NCBI GenBank assembly: GCA_030647435.1
Contig: JAUSJX010000152.1
Span: forward strand, 1-64,000
Direction of reading: 5' to 3'
DNA from: Candidatus Rokuibacteriota bacterium
Lineage (GTDB): Bacteria > Methylomirabilota > Methylomirabilia > Rokubacteriales > CSP1-6
Length of the DNA stretch: 64,000 nt
The translations under genes and the position numbers were made by a program. A model generated the notes under the pieces. That model had not been told where the DNA came from. It saw only the letters and a program-made list of their open reading frames with translations, and did not search any database. Shown piece after piece: positions 36,834 through 46,478 of this stretch (position 1 is the first letter of the stretch; each line of letters opens with the position of its first letter).

Positions 36834-37667
36834 ATGGCATACGAGTACGCCCTCTACGAGAAGAAGGGAAGGATCGCGTTTGTGACCATCAATCGCCCCC
36901 AGGTGATGAACGCGGTGAACTACGCCGCCAACGCGGAGCTCTATGACATCTGGACGGACTTCATGGCGGATCCCGAGGTGTGGAGCGCCATATTGACCGG
37001 CGCGGGTGATAAGGCCTTCTGTGCCGGGTCTGACATCAAGGCCATGGCCTCGCTGACGGAAGAGCAGCGGGCGATGACCAACTCAAAGAGAGAGGCCAGC
37101 GATTCCCGTTTCCAAGAAGGCGGGATGGTCCACCGGGAGATCTGGAAACCTATCATCGCAGCCGTCAACGGCTACTGCCTGGGCGGCGGGTTGGAGATCG
37201 CCATGGCCTGCGATATGGCCATCGCATCGCACACGGCCAGCTTCGGGATGCCGGAAATCAGAAACATCGGCGGCTATCCCGGGTCCGGTGGGGTCCATCG
37301 TCTGCCGCGGCACATTCCTCCCAAGCTAGCCATGCAGATGCTCCTCACGGGGGAACACATCACCGCCGAGGAATCCCTGAGGATGGGGCTGATCAACAAG
37401 ATGGTGCCCCCCGCCCAGCTCATGCAGGAAGCGATAGCGATGGCGGACAAGGTCAACGAGAACTCGCCGGTCGCAGTGCGGATTATTAAGGAGATGGTGA
37501 CCAAGAGCCTGGATCTGCCCCTTGAATACCCGGACACCCAGGGGATACGGGCGTGGGACCTCGACGATCGAGTGGGGGCCAAGCTGCGCGAATCAGAGGA
37601 CTGGAAGTCGAGGGAGGGGCCGCGGGCGTTTGTGGAGAAGCGGAAGCCAGTTTGGAAAGGGCAATAA
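36834..37667 (+). CDS. enoyl-CoA hydratase/isomerase family protein (paralogue)
   Basis: Protein of 277 residues with GGAGG before the ATG. Glu121 (GGGLEIAMACD) and Glu141 (GMPEIRNIGG) are the hydratase pair. By eye it is roughly three-quarters identical to the crotonase at 32042, with the same SREGPRAFVEKRKPVWKG end. Two paralogues flanking a flavoprotein, MaoC and CoA-transferase suggest duplication within the cluster, perhaps with different acyl specificity. The 200-base gap before it holds no gene. Confidence 0.92.
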   Translation: MAYEYALYEKKGRIAFVTINRPQVMNAVNYAANAELYDIWTDFMADPEVWSAILTGAGDKAFCAGSDIKAMASLTEEQRAMTNSKREASDSRFQEGGMVHREIWKPIIAAVNGYCLGGGLEIAMACDMAIASHTASFGMPEIRNIGGYPGSGGVHRLPRHIPPKLAMQMLLTGEHITAEESLRMGLINKMVPPAQLMQEAIAMADKVNENSPVAVRIIKEMVTKSLDLPLEYPDTQGIRAWDLDDRVGAKLRESEDWKSREGPRAFVEKRKPVWKGQ

Positions 37668-38045
37668 TGTTACTGGCCTCCTCCTCCGGCCGCTGACGGG
37701 CGATGTCCGAATCGGCCGATTTTCCTGTGGACAATACGCTGCTTTTCCTGTACGCAAGAGGTGCTTTCGTGCGGGTAGAGATCGAATCGAGTCGGAATCG
37801 AGTCCGGAACCAGATGAAGAGCGATCGCAGGACGCCAAGTGAGGTCCTCGCCTGTTCGCAATCGCGCGCGGTGGCCGCGGAGAGGCCGCCGGCAACGGCT
37901 CGCGCAGCCACCGAGGACTCAGGAAGAACACCAGGCGCCTGGGGACAGAGGAGGACCCCGGTGTCGAAGAGCAAGATCATTTCTATCGTCAGAGGAGAGC
38001 GGAGAGAGGTATGTGCGTACGATGGTGTCGCAAAGGAGAACCGAC
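37668..38045. other. intergenic region before the sugar-type ABC genes
   Basis: No coding sequence is supported. The stretch contains a short direct repeat (AATCGAGTC-type units near 37788-37811) but no confident promoter. A purine-rich AAAGGAGAA at its right end is the ribosome site of the next gene. A promoter for the sugar-type ABC importer must lie here if the importer is not read through from the crotonase gene. Confidence 0.3.
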
Positions 38046-39344
38046 ATGACGAGTAACGTCCGAGTGATGGGAAAGAACGCGGCCATTGTTGCCTTGTGTA
38101 TTCTCTGCCTCGGCGTGTGGGGAGCGACCGCCGAGGCGGCACAAAAGACCAAGATCGAGTTTTGGACCTATTACACCGGACCGGATGGAAAGGTCATGGC
38201 CTCGGTGGTGGAGGCTTTCAACAAGCAGAGCCCCGATGTCGAAGTCGCGTTTCGCGTGCCCGGATGGGGAGCTGACCTCACCACCAAAGTGGCGACCGCG
38301 ATGGTTGCCGGGGCACCACCGGCTCTCCTCGCGCTCCATGACTGGGAGGTCCCGGCCTTCAAGGGCAAAATCCACCGTCTGACGGATGAGGAACTCGCCA
38401 AGCTTGGCATTAAGAAGGCGGATTTCTACGAGACGCCCTGGAACCTGGGGGTATTTGAGGGTGAGCGACTCGGCATTGCTGAATCCACCGGTACCGTGAA
38501 TCTTTATTACAACAGGGACATGTTCAAGGCCGCCGGGTTGGATCCGAATAAGCCCCCGACCAACCGGGAGGAGTTCGTCAGCGCCGCTGTGAAGCTCACC
38601 AGGGATCTAGATGGTGACGGCAAGATCGATCAGTGGGGGTTTTGTCCCCGAACACGAACCCATCCCGACTATCATACTTGGATCTGGCAGAACGGAGGAC
38701 AGTATCTGACCTCCGATCGCAAAAAGGCGGCGTTCAATACGCCGGAAGCGGAAGCGGCGCTTCAGTTCGGACGAGACCTCATCTTCAAGTATAAAGTCTG
38801 TCCCCCCGACCCAGGACGGGGAACGGCCCCCCAGGACGAATTCTATGCCGGCCGCCAGGCGATGCACATCAATGGCCCCTGGGAAGTCAGCAAGATGTTG
38901 CAGCAGAATGCAGAGAAGGGAACCCATTTCGATGTGGCCAAGATTCCCTGGATCTTTGACAAAGTGAAGAGCATCTACGGCAGCAACCATGTCTGGATCT
39001 ACCCGATTCGGAGATCGGAAGACAAAGCGCAGTTTCAAGCGGCCTTGAAGTTCACCGCCTGGTTCTTCAAAGAGGGCAATAAGCTCTGGTTCCCCGCGTA
39101 TGGCACCATCAGTAAGCCGATCGAGGCCTGGGCACGCGAACAGCGTGACCCGAAGATCACGACATTGGTTCTCTGGACGGAACAACAGAAATATATCCGC
39201 TTCCTGCCAGCCGTAGAAGCAATGCGTGAGGCAGAGGATATCTTCTTCGCCGAGTTCTCCAAGGCTATCTGGCGGAACGATATCCCCATCAAAGAGGTGT
39301 TAACCACCGCCGAGAAACGCGTAAACGCCGCTCTGGCAAAATAA
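38046..39344 (+). CDS. ABC transporter substrate-binding protein, family 1 (sugar type)
   Basis: Protein of 432 residues from ATG 38046, with AAAGGAGAA seven bases upstream. A signal peptide covers residues 1 to about 31 (IVALCILCLGVWGATAEA). The mature part begins KIEFWTYYTGPDGKVM and has the SBP_bac_1 features YYNRDMFKAAGLDPNKPPT and MHINGPWEVSKM. Such proteins bind oligosaccharides, polyols or glycerol phosphates. Two sugar-type permeases follow. No ATPase gene is present, so a shared MsmX-like ATPase encoded elsewhere is expected. Confidence 0.92.
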   Translation: MTSNVRVMGKNAAIVALCILCLGVWGATAEAAQKTKIEFWTYYTGPDGKVMASVVEAFNKQSPDVEVAFRVPGWGADLTTKVATAMVAGAPPALLALHDWEVPAFKGKIHRLTDEELAKLGIKKADFYETPWNLGVFEGERLGIAESTGTVNLYYNRDMFKAAGLDPNKPPTNREEFVSAAVKLTRDLDGDGKIDQWGFCPRTRTHPDYHTWIWQNGGQYLTSDRKKAAFNTPEAEAALQFGRDLIFKYKVCPPDPGRGTAPQDEFYAGRQAMHINGPWEVSKMLQQNAEKGTHFDVAKIPWIFDKVKSIYGSNHVWIYPIRRSEDKAQFQAALKFTAWFFKEGNKLWFPAYGTISKPIEAWAREQRDPKITTLVLWTEQQKYIRFLPAVEAMREAEDIFFAEFSKAIWRNDIPIKEVLTTAEKRVNAALAK

Positions 39345-39381
39345 CCTCAGGAGACACTAGCCGCGCTGATGACGCGGACGC

Positions 39382-39416
39382 GAAGGGGGAGAGCCCCGCT
39401 GGGCCCTTCCCCCTTC
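39382..39416 (+). repeat. 9-bp intercistronic stem-loop
   Basis: GAAGGGGGA (39382-39390) pairs with TCCCCCTTC (39408-39416) across a 17-base loop, between the binding-protein stop and the first permease. As with the peptide operon, a hairpin here would stabilise the upstream binding-protein message. Confidence 0.6.
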
Positions 39417-39438
39417 CGCCCGCTTTCAGGGGTCGACT

Positions 39439-40377
39439 ATGGCACAGCATCGTGACGTCACTCTGCCGATGACCGGAGACAAGATCGAGCGACGAAGAAT
39501 CAAGCTCCGCACGACAGACATCCTCCCCTTTCTCTTCCTACTTCCCTTCGCTATCCCCTTCTTGCTTCTCTTCGTCTGGCCTCTCCTGCACGGGTTCTAT
39601 CTCAGCTTCACCGATTATCACCTCATAAAGGGGACCAGTAATTTCGTGGGATTCAGAAACTATATTAACCTCTTTCTCCATGACCCTGTGTTTCTCACCA
39701 GCCTAAAAAACACACTCCTTTTCGTCGCTCTCAATGTCCCGGTGGTCGTGATCGTCGCCCTCGGCCTTGCCCTCTTGTTGAGTTATCCCCTCAAAGGGAA
39801 AGCTCTCTTTCGAGCCGTCTTCGTCACCCCTTACTTCATCAGCGGTGCGGCAACGGCCATACTCTTTCAATTTATCTTTTTGCCTTCTGGACTCGTCAAT
39901 TACTACCTTGGCAAGCTCGGGATTCAGTCGTTTTCCTTGGAAACGAGCACCGTCGTCGCCATCTGTGTCATTGTTCTCATCACCGTCTGGTGGCGTGTGG
40001 GACTCGCCACGGTGGTCTTCTTAGCTGGCATAGAGGATATCCCGGATCAATTCTATGAGGCCGCCCGTGTCGACGGAGCCGGATCCTGGCAATGCTTTCG
40101 CTATATCACCCTTCCCCTTCTCCGCCCGGTGATGGTATTTGTGATCATCATCCGACTCATCGCCACTTTCAGCATGTTCGACCAAGTATATCTGGTCACC
40201 CAAGGGGGCCCCTACGGCAGCACTCGGGTGTTGCTCCAGTATTTGTATGAAACGGCGTTTTCCTATTACAACCTCGGGTCGGGCTCGGCTATCGGCTGGA
40301 TTCTGTTCTTTCTTATTCTCTCTTTCTCCCTGTTTCAGCTCAGATATCTCCGTCTCTCGAGCGCCTATGACCGATAA
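39439..40377 (+). CDS. sugar ABC transporter permease, MalF/UgpA type
   Basis: Protein of 312 residues with six transmembrane helices. The first is long (ILPFLFLLPFAIPFLLLFVWP). The EAA loop is DQFYEAARVDGAGSWQCFRYITLPLLRP-like (residues about 204-231), the MalF-class signature. Codon use is less GC-rich than in the CoA-transferase genes. It works with the permease 18 bases downstream. Confidence 0.93.
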   Translation: MAQHRDVTLPMTGDKIERRRIKLRTTDILPFLFLLPFAIPFLLLFVWPLLHGFYLSFTDYHLIKGTSNFVGFRNYINLFLHDPVFLTSLKNTLLFVALNVPVVVIVALGLALLLSYPLKGKALFRAVFVTPYFISGAATAILFQFIFLPSGLVNYYLGKLGIQSFSLETSTVVAICVIVLITVWWRVGLATVVFLAGIEDIPDQFYEAARVDGAGSWQCFRYITLPLLRPVMVFVIIIRLIATFSMFDQVYLVTQGGPYGSTRVLLQYLYETAFSYYNLGSGSAIGWILFFLILSFSLFQLRYLRLSSAYDR

Positions 40378-40395
40378 CCCGTAAGGGGACCCACC

Positions 40396-41289
40396 ATGCT
40401 GCACCTCCGGCGTCAAGGACTCGGCCGCGTGTCAACCACCACTGCGCGCAGCAAGGCGCTCAAAGGGATAAAAGCGACTCCCTTCTTCGTCCTCCTGGTC
40501 TTGCTGGCTCTGCTGTGGGGAGCGCCGCTCCTCTGGATGCTCGTGACCTCGCTGAAGCATGAATGGACGATCCTCACGCCCCGGGTGAGCTGGATACCCA
40601 ACCCACCCACGCTAGCGAATTACCATGAGTTAATCGACCCGGCACGAGCAGTCAACATCTTCAACTCCTTCAAGACCAGCCTGATTGCGGCCGTGTCCTA
40701 TACATTGTTGGTCCTCACCACGAGCTCCTTTGCCGCGTTTGTCTTTGCCCGGCTCGAGTTTAGAGGCAGAAATTTTCTGTTCCTTGTGGTCCTTTCCAGC
40801 ATCATGGTGCCTTCTGACACGCTTATGGTCCCGCTATATCTTCTCATGTACAAGATGAACTGGTTGGACACCTATATGGCGCTCGTGCTACCAGGTATCG
40901 GCAACGCGTTTGGGGTATTTCTTCTTCGGCAGTTTATGGTCAGTATTCCCAAGGAACTGCAGGAAGCCGCGCTCGTCGATGGGGCGGGCTACTTCTATAT
41001 CTTCCTGCGGATCATCATTCCTCTCAGCAAGCCAGCCTTGGCAACATTGGCCATATTCTCCTTCATCACGAACTGGAATTCCTTTCTTTGGCCGTTGATA
41101 GTGGTCTCGAGCGACGATATGATGACGTTGCCCATGGCTCTGGTGCAATTTCGTTCGTCGTACGCGTCTATGGACTACGGAGTGGTCATGGCCTCCGTGA
41201 TGGTGGCAGTTCTCTTTCCTCTGCTGGTCTTCTTCTTTGCCCAGGACTTTATTATCAAGGGGATGAGCAGGACCGGGTTGAAAGGATGA
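40396..41289 (+). CDS. sugar ABC transporter permease, MalG/UgpE type
   Basis: Protein of 297 residues, six helices, with the EAA loop PKELQEAALVDGAGYF followed by RIIIPLSKPALATLAIF. The C-terminal FFAQDFIIKGMSRTGLKG is typical of the MalG class. It is the second channel subunit. Its stop lies 65 bases from the converging CoA-transferase gene. Confidence 0.94.
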   Translation: MLHLRRQGLGRVSTTTARSKALKGIKATPFFVLLVLLALLWGAPLLWMLVTSLKHEWTILTPRVSWIPNPPTLANYHELIDPARAVNIFNSFKTSLIAAVSYTLLVLTTSSFAAFVFARLEFRGRNFLFLVVLSSIMVPSDTLMVPLYLLMYKMNWLDTYMALVLPGIGNAFGVFLLRQFMVSIPKELQEAALVDGAGYFYIFLRIIIPLSKPALATLAIFSFITNWNSFLWPLIVVSSDDMMTLPMALVQFRSSYASMDYGVVMASVMVAVLFPLLVFFFAQDFIIKGMSRTGLKG

Positions 41290-41354
41290 CTCCGAGCGTT
41301 AGTGAACGGCACACGGGTACACCAGAGCGAAGCTTCGCCACGGTGACCCGCGAG

Positions 41355-42599
41355 TCAGGCGGCGGCGCCGTGGGGTGCCGACTTGAGGTGTTCGGAGCCG
41401 ACCACACCCCGGGCTTGCAGAGCTCGGATCTCCTCGCCAGAGTACCCGCACTCGCGCAAGACCTCCAGGTTGTGCTCACCCACGGTGGGTGGCGGTAGGC
41501 GCAAGGTGGCCGGAGTCTCGGAGAGCTTGACGGGGAATCCGGTCAGGTTGACGCGTCCATAGGCCGGGTGCGAGGCCGTGAGCACCATATCGTTGTGCAC
41601 CACCTGTGGATCCTGGAAGACCTCGTCGAGATCGTACACACGGCCGGGAGGTAGATCGTGCTCCGCAAATCGTTTCTCGACTTCCTCCCGGGTGAACTGT
41701 TTGAACGCCTTCTCCAAAAGGGGCCTGAGCTGCCACGCTTCGTCGCTTCTCATGTCAACGCCCTTCCAGCGTGGATCCTCGGCGAGCGAGGGCTGGATAT
41801 CAAGGGCTTTGCTGAGCTGGTCGAGGGGGTTGTCGACGAATACACCCATGAGGGCGTAGTACTTGCCGGCTTTGCACTCGTAGACGCCGTACAACGGGCC
41901 GCTTCCCGCATGCCCGCCGCCGCGCGGGGGTCTTGGGTACTTCTGGCCCACATTGAGAACGGCAGCGTTCTCCTGGAGGTGGCTGGCGATCATGCCGTTC
42001 AGGAGGTTAGAGTCGACGATCTGGCCACGCCCGGTCTTTTCCCGGGCAGCCAACGCCACCATCATGCCCTGCGCGAACAACATGGCACCCAGATAGTCCG
42101 CTATCCAGGTACCGGTCGCGGTGGGGGGACCGTCCGGTTCGCCCGTCATCGACATCAGTCCCCCCATAGCTTGGGCCAGCAGATCCTGTCCAATACGCTT
42201 CGCATACGGACCTGTCAGGCCATAGCCGGAGGCAGCAGCCCAAATGATCCGGGGATTGATCGCCTTCAACTTCTCGTAACCGAGTCCCAGGCGATCCATG
42301 ACTCCTGGGCGAAAGTTGGACGCGACAATATCAGCGGCTTTGACGAGCTTGTAGATAATCGCCTTGGCTTCTGGCTGCTGGAGGTCGAGGCTCAGGCTGC
42401 GCTTGTTACGGTTGTTGGCCAAGAAGTAGAAACTCATGCCGTGAATCTGCGGCATCTGTCGGCGGCCAATCTCTCCGGCATCGATGCGCTCTACCTTGAT
42501 CACGTCTGCCCCGAAATCCGCCATGACCTGAGTGGCGGAAGGACCTTGCTCCAACTGTGTAAAGTCAAGCATGCGCACGCCTTCGTATGGCAGTGCCAC
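41355..42599 (-). CDS. CaiB/BaiF family III CoA-transferase
   Basis: Protein of 414 residues from GTG 42599, chosen because GGAGGAG lies just upstream on this strand; ATG 42617 is the alternative but would lie over that site. Motifs are GADVIKVERIDAGE, NNRNKRSLSLDLQQ, NFRPGVMDRLGLGYEK and catalytic-position Asp139 in RIGQDLLAQAMGG. It converges on the sugar permease genes and lies downstream of MaoC, flavoprotein and aldolase genes on the same strand. Confidence 0.93.
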   Translation of the reverse strand: MALPYEGVRMLDFTQLEQGPSATQVMADFGADVIKVERIDAGEIGRRQMPQIHGMSFYFLANNRNKRSLSLDLQQPEAKAIIYKLVKAADIVASNFRPGVMDRLGLGYEKLKAINPRIIWAAASGYGLTGPYAKRIGQDLLAQAMGGLMSMTGEPDGPPTATGTWIADYLGAMLFAQGMMVALAAREKTGRGQIVDSNLLNGMIASHLQENAAVLNVGQKYPRPPRGGGHAGSGPLYGVYECKAGKYYALMGVFVDNPLDQLSKALDIQPSLAEDPRWKGVDMRSDEAWQLRPLLEKAFKQFTREEVEKRFAEHDLPPGRVYDLDEVFQDPQVVHNDMVLTASHPAYGRVNLTGFPVKLSETPATLRLPPPTVGEHNLEVLRECGYSGEEIRALQARGVVGSEHLKSAPHGAAA

Positions 42600-42749
42600 G
42601 CGCGCTCCTCCTTCCATTACTGGGCCACTATGCCCAGGACTGTCTGCTTATAATAGGATGATTCCCACGGGTCCCTGCGTCGATGCTCGGGCAATCGTTG
42701 ATTCGGACCTGCCGCCCGACCATATTGTGCCTCCACGGCGCCTCGTCGG

Positions 42750-43784
42750 TCACCTTTCGCGTGCGGGCAGGCTGACCACTGCTTGTCCAATCGTCACCTT
42801 ACGGCCGTACTGGTTTTCGGCCCAGACATCGCATGCCACAAGGTTGTCGCCATGCTCCTGTAGCTTACTGGTCACCACGCCTTTGGTGGTTAACACGTCT
42901 CCCGGAAAGCTGTAGTGCCGGTACTGGACACTGAGCTTTTTCAGAAAGCCGTCCGGGGTACACCAATTCGTCACCATGTTGGCAATGTACGCCGCGCTCA
43001 ACGCGCCCTGTCCTATGACGTCGGGCATCCCGCGCGACCGCATAAGTTTATAGTCATAGTGGATGTCTGAAAGATCATTGCTGGCCTGGGCATACCGAAC
43101 AAAACGCTTCTGCGTTTGCAGTCTGCTCAGCGATGGCAGCTCACATCCCTCCTTCACATCTTCGAAAGACTCTTGCGCGGCCCATTGCTCTTCCGTCTCG
43201 ATGGTGGGCGAGACAGGGTTGACGATGGCGGGCGCGCGCGCTGGCGTTTGGGACGTGTCAGGAATCTGTTCTCCCTCGGGCGGGCCCTCGTAACACACGG
43301 ACGTCCATCGACACACCGACACGACCTCGTTCCGCTGGTTTCGGTACGCCTTGACATATCTCAGCAACAGCATGCGGCCTATGCCTGGGCGGCTCTGCTT
43401 TTCAAAGACGTCATCCAGCCTGGTGGTGAGCGTGATGAAATCGCCGGGCCGCACAGGTCTGAAGCTCTCGTATTCGTCACCAGCGCTGAAGCCATGCTTG
43501 AAGGGCCGCGTGATGGGGAGCGGCCCTCCTAGATAGCCCTGGGAATTATCATCGGCCAAGACATAGAACGGCGTGAAGCGATCGACGAAAGTCGGTGGTG
43601 CGATGATGCCTCGCCAGCGCGTTCCCATGGCGTAGTCCACGTCGAGCCAGAGAGGGTTGTTATCGCCAACCGCTTTGGCGAACCTGCGGATATCGTCCAG
43701 GTGGACCTGGCCGCCGACATGTGGTTCTCCCTGCCACCTCCCGATCATATCCCGCATGGCGTCGGTGATTAATGAGCCATCCAT
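42750..43784 (-). CDS. MaoC-family double-hotdog dehydratase
   Basis: Protein of 344 residues from ATG 43784, preceded by AAGAGGGGG; a longer frame to 43886 looks non-coding. The N-terminal hotdog (FAKAVGDNNPLWLDVDYA) matches the FAS1 dehydratase-like domain. The C-terminal hotdog has a complete hydratase motif, YAQASNDLSDIHYD, with Asp and His, then GQGALSAAY. It is probably an R-specific enoyl-CoA or beta-hydroxyacyl-CoA dehydratase with a structural N-terminal half. Confidence 0.88.
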   Translation of the reverse strand: MDGSLITDAMRDMIGRWQGEPHVGGQVHLDDIRRFAKAVGDNNPLWLDVDYAMGTRWRGIIAPPTFVDRFTPFYVLADDNSQGYLGGPLPITRPFKHGFSAGDEYESFRPVRPGDFITLTTRLDDVFEKQSRPGIGRMLLLRYVKAYRNQRNEVVSVCRWTSVCYEGPPEGEQIPDTSQTPARAPAIVNPVSPTIETEEQWAAQESFEDVKEGCELPSLSRLQTQKRFVRYAQASNDLSDIHYDYKLMRSRGMPDVIGQGALSAAYIANMVTNWCTPDGFLKKLSVQYRHYSFPGDVLTTKGVVTSKLQEHGDNLVACDVWAENQYGRKVTIGQAVVSLPARER

Positions 43785-44070
43785 CCGTGCCCCCTCTTCT
43801 TGAGCTGGGATATCCAGTGATGACACGCCTGCGGTCCACTCCCGCTCGGCGATTGCAGGCCAGCGCGCTCGGTGTGCGCTAGACATGGGCGAGTTGGCTG
43901 GTCTGGTCGGCGCGTCCCGCTGGAGACCGTAGTCGCCATGGTGGAGGCGCGGGGCCGTCGGCTGGACATCGCCTCAACGTGTGCGGTGCTGGCGCAACAG
44001 AGCGGCGGGCGGAGTGCTCGCATCCTCCCCCGGGCGGCGAGAGCCAGGGGATGACTCATGAGAGCTCTGC

Positions 44071-45465
44071 TCACAAACCTCCCATGGCGACGACTTGATT
44101 CGTGACAACGTCCGCCCGGCGAATCGAGCCTCCCACTTCCTTGTGCAGCGCCACACCCTCTCTCACTAACTGGCGTTGCACCGCATGCACATCAACGTCG
44201 CGCACGCGCACCCCGGCGCTGACGGCAACGGCCGCAGCAACCCCGGCGGCCTGCCCCATAGCCCAGCAATTGGGCACCTCGCGCATAAAGATGTGCGTGA
44301 CCGGATCACACGACAGGTTCCGGCCTGCAGCCAGAAGGTTGTCGAGACTCGCGGGTATCATGCATCCCAGCGGGATTGATACGTTGGGATGGCGGGGATT
44401 GGGAGGCGGGGAGAGAGCAATTTCATCATCGTAGAGCTTGCCCGTCATCCAATCGTCGCGCGTCATTTTGGCCACTCCCCTCAGCCTGCGGCTGTGGCGT
44501 ACACCCATCTGCGGAGCTGTCTGCATGACCCGGGCATTTTCAAAGCCCGGCACGTGGCGCCGATAGAAGTCGAGCATGGTCAACATGCGCTTACGAGACT
44601 CGATCTCGACGGTGGTCAAGTCTTCAATATCGAGGCAGCTGTACCCCTTCAAGCGGGGCCCCATGAACAAGGCCATATCGTTGCGTGGCATGGCATGGGG
44701 CCGATCGTGCACGGCGAACTCCTGTCCGCGTTGCATAATGGCGCGAAACTCCTCTGGGTGCTCACGGCGGAAGTCCAGATAGCGCTGCATATCCGTACCA
44801 TCCCAGAGAAACGCCACGTTCATCATGTGGTGAATGTCTTCTTCGACGACGTCGGTGGCGAACTCTGAACCGGCCAGGGCAAAGATATCGCCGTCGCCGG
44901 TCGCATCAATCACGACCTTCGCGAGGAGCGCCTGCCGCCCAGCCTTGCTCTCGAAGATCACGCCACGCAGCGCATGGCCCTCCTGTATCGGGGCGACGGC
45001 CCAAGAGTGCATGAGCAGCTTGACGCCCCGCTGCCCCAACAGATCAAACGAGGCAATCTTGAGCATTTCAGGATCGATGGTCGGCGACCAGGTGATGGTG
45101 CCGTGAAACGCGGCATGGCGATCTTGCCAGTACTCGACGAGCTGCGGGTCCTTTGAGCCCCAGATATTGGCCGGAGGACCCAGCAACGCCTCCCCCTGCA
45201 GACGGTCAAGCAAGTCGTTGGCAAATCCCGCGATCACCTGCTGCCCATCCCAGCCGGTCATCCGATCAATCCAGAGGCAAAATCCCCCTGTAGACATACC
45301 ACCTAGGTGACCGTACCGTTCAACCAGGACAGTATCTGCACCCATGCGGGCTGCCGAAGCGGCGGCGGCGCTGCCCGCGGGGCCACCACCAACGACCAAC
45401 ACGTCGCACTTCCGAAAGACCGGGATTTCCCTGGCCGGTTCAGTGATTGTTTCCCGCTCGGACAT
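44071..45465 (-). CDS. FAD-dependent oxidoreductase, FAD_oxidored type
   Basis: Protein of 464 residues from ATG 45465, with AGGAG upstream on this strand. The N-terminal motif is VLVVGGGPAGSAAAASAARMG, followed by ERYGHLGGMSTGG. VVIDATGDGDIFALAG and late CDPVTHIFMREVPNCWAMGQAAG are characteristic of the FAD-dependent oxidoreductases in PF12831, often in sugar-acid or aromatic catabolic clusters. It lies between a MaoC gene and a DapA-family aldolase on one strand. The substrate is unknown. Confidence 0.88.
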   Translation of the reverse strand: MSERETITEPAREIPVFRKCDVLVVGGGPAGSAAAASAARMGADTVLVERYGHLGGMSTGGFCLWIDRMTGWDGQQVIAGFANDLLDRLQGEALLGPPANIWGSKDPQLVEYWQDRHAAFHGTITWSPTIDPEMLKIASFDLLGQRGVKLLMHSWAVAPIQEGHALRGVIFESKAGRQALLAKVVIDATGDGDIFALAGSEFATDVVEEDIHHMMNVAFLWDGTDMQRYLDFRREHPEEFRAIMQRGQEFAVHDRPHAMPRNDMALFMGPRLKGYSCLDIEDLTTVEIESRKRMLTMLDFYRRHVPGFENARVMQTAPQMGVRHSRRLRGVAKMTRDDWMTGKLYDDEIALSPPPNPRHPNVSIPLGCMIPASLDNLLAAGRNLSCDPVTHIFMREVPNCWAMGQAAGVAAAVAVSAGVRVRDVDVHAVQRQLVREGVALHKEVGGSIRRADVVTNQVVAMGGL

Positions 45466-45578
45466 GTCGTGACTCCTGTGTGAGGGGGTTCCCCGCCCGA
45501 TGTGGAGCCGTGATGGACCCTGTCCCCCTCCGAGAGGGGGGCACACGCAACATCAACGCTAGTACGCCCAGCCTGGCT

Positions 45579-46478
45579 CTAGTGAGCACCGACAGTGGCT
45601 CGGGCCAGGCCCAGCTCGGCGGCTCTCGTGAGCACTTGTTGGCATTGTTCAGCCGTCAGTGGCAGCCCTGGAGGACGCGGATTACCGCAGTCGATACCAA
45701 GTCGCGCGCTCAGCACCACCTTGGTGGTGGCATGGAGGCCAAACCGTCGTACCAGATTCGTCACTTCGGTGGCCCGGTCCTGCGCATCTTCGGCTCGTTT
45801 GAGATCGCCGGCCTGATACGCATGCCAGATCTCGATCCAGAACTCAGGCGCCATATTAGGCGGACCATCGATGCAGCCAGTGGCGCCCAGCGTCAAGGCC
45901 GGGAGCATGAGCGCACTGTTCCCGATGATGCAGGCCAGCCCCATCTTGGTGAAGTCGCGCACGTACGAGAGAGTCAAGGCCGAATGCTTCAAACCAGCTA
46001 ATTGAGGAACACGCTCTTGAATCTTCCGCATTAACTCTGGGGTGATCTCCGTGCCAGTGCACTGTGGCAGATTGTAGACGAAGAAAGGCAGGTTGGCCGC
46101 CGCGGCAATGACCCGATAATGCTCGACAACCGCCGCGTCGCTGGGCTTGTAAAAGAAGGGCGGCACGCAACAGATGGCATCGATATTCACCCGCGCGGCA
46201 TGTTCTGCCATCCTGGCCGCCCGGGCCGTGGTCAGCGCCCCAACATGCATGATATTGGTTATTCGGCCACGCGCTTGGTCAGCCGCGATCTCAGCAATGC
46301 GCATGTTCTCTTCATCGTCCAGCAGCACGCTCTCCCCGGTGCCACCGGCAACCCAGAAACCATGCACACCGGCCTGGATGTTAAACTCCATCACCTCGCG
46401 AAGGACCGCTTCGTTCAGCTTGCCCTCCGGCGTCATAGGCGTAATGATGGCGGGGAAGACGCCATGAAATGCGATCAT
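45579..46478 (-). CDS. dihydrodipicolinate synthase/N-acetylneuraminate lyase family aldolase
   Basis: Protein of 299 residues from ATG 46478. The DapA-family TIM barrel has GGTGES at residues 45-50, Tyr135 in PFFVYNLPQC and Schiff-base Lys164 in LAGLKHSA. Family members cleave or form 2-keto acids via pyruvate. The flavoprotein, sugar-type importer and CoA genes nearby favour a catabolic keto-acid aldolase or dehydratase over lysine biosynthesis. It is the first gene of the leftward group, with a promoter candidate about 190 bases upstream. Confidence 0.9.
   Translation of the reverse strand: MIAFHGVFPAIITPMTPEGKLNEAVLREVMEFNIQAGVHGFWVAGGTGESVLLDDEENMRIAEIAADQARGRITNIMHVGALTTARAARMAEHAARVNIDAICCVPPFFYKPSDAAVVEHYRVIAAAANLPFFVYNLPQCTGTEITPELMRKIQERVPQLAGLKHSALTLSYVRDFTKMGLACIIGNSALMLPALTLGATGCIDGPPNMAPEFWIEIWHAYQAGDLKRAEDAQDRATEVTNLVRRFGLHATTKVVLSARLGIDCGNPRPPGLPLTAEQCQQVLTRAAELGLARATVGAH

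Noticed and set aside
37703-38056. 117-codon frame between the crotonase and the sugar-type binding protein
   Set aside because: Arginine-rich, no ribosome site, no recognisable domain, and it overlaps the binding-protein start region.
42648-42657. CTTATAATAG as a plus-strand promoter
   Set aside because: A good -10 box but no -35 box and no rightward gene downstream before the converging MaoC gene.
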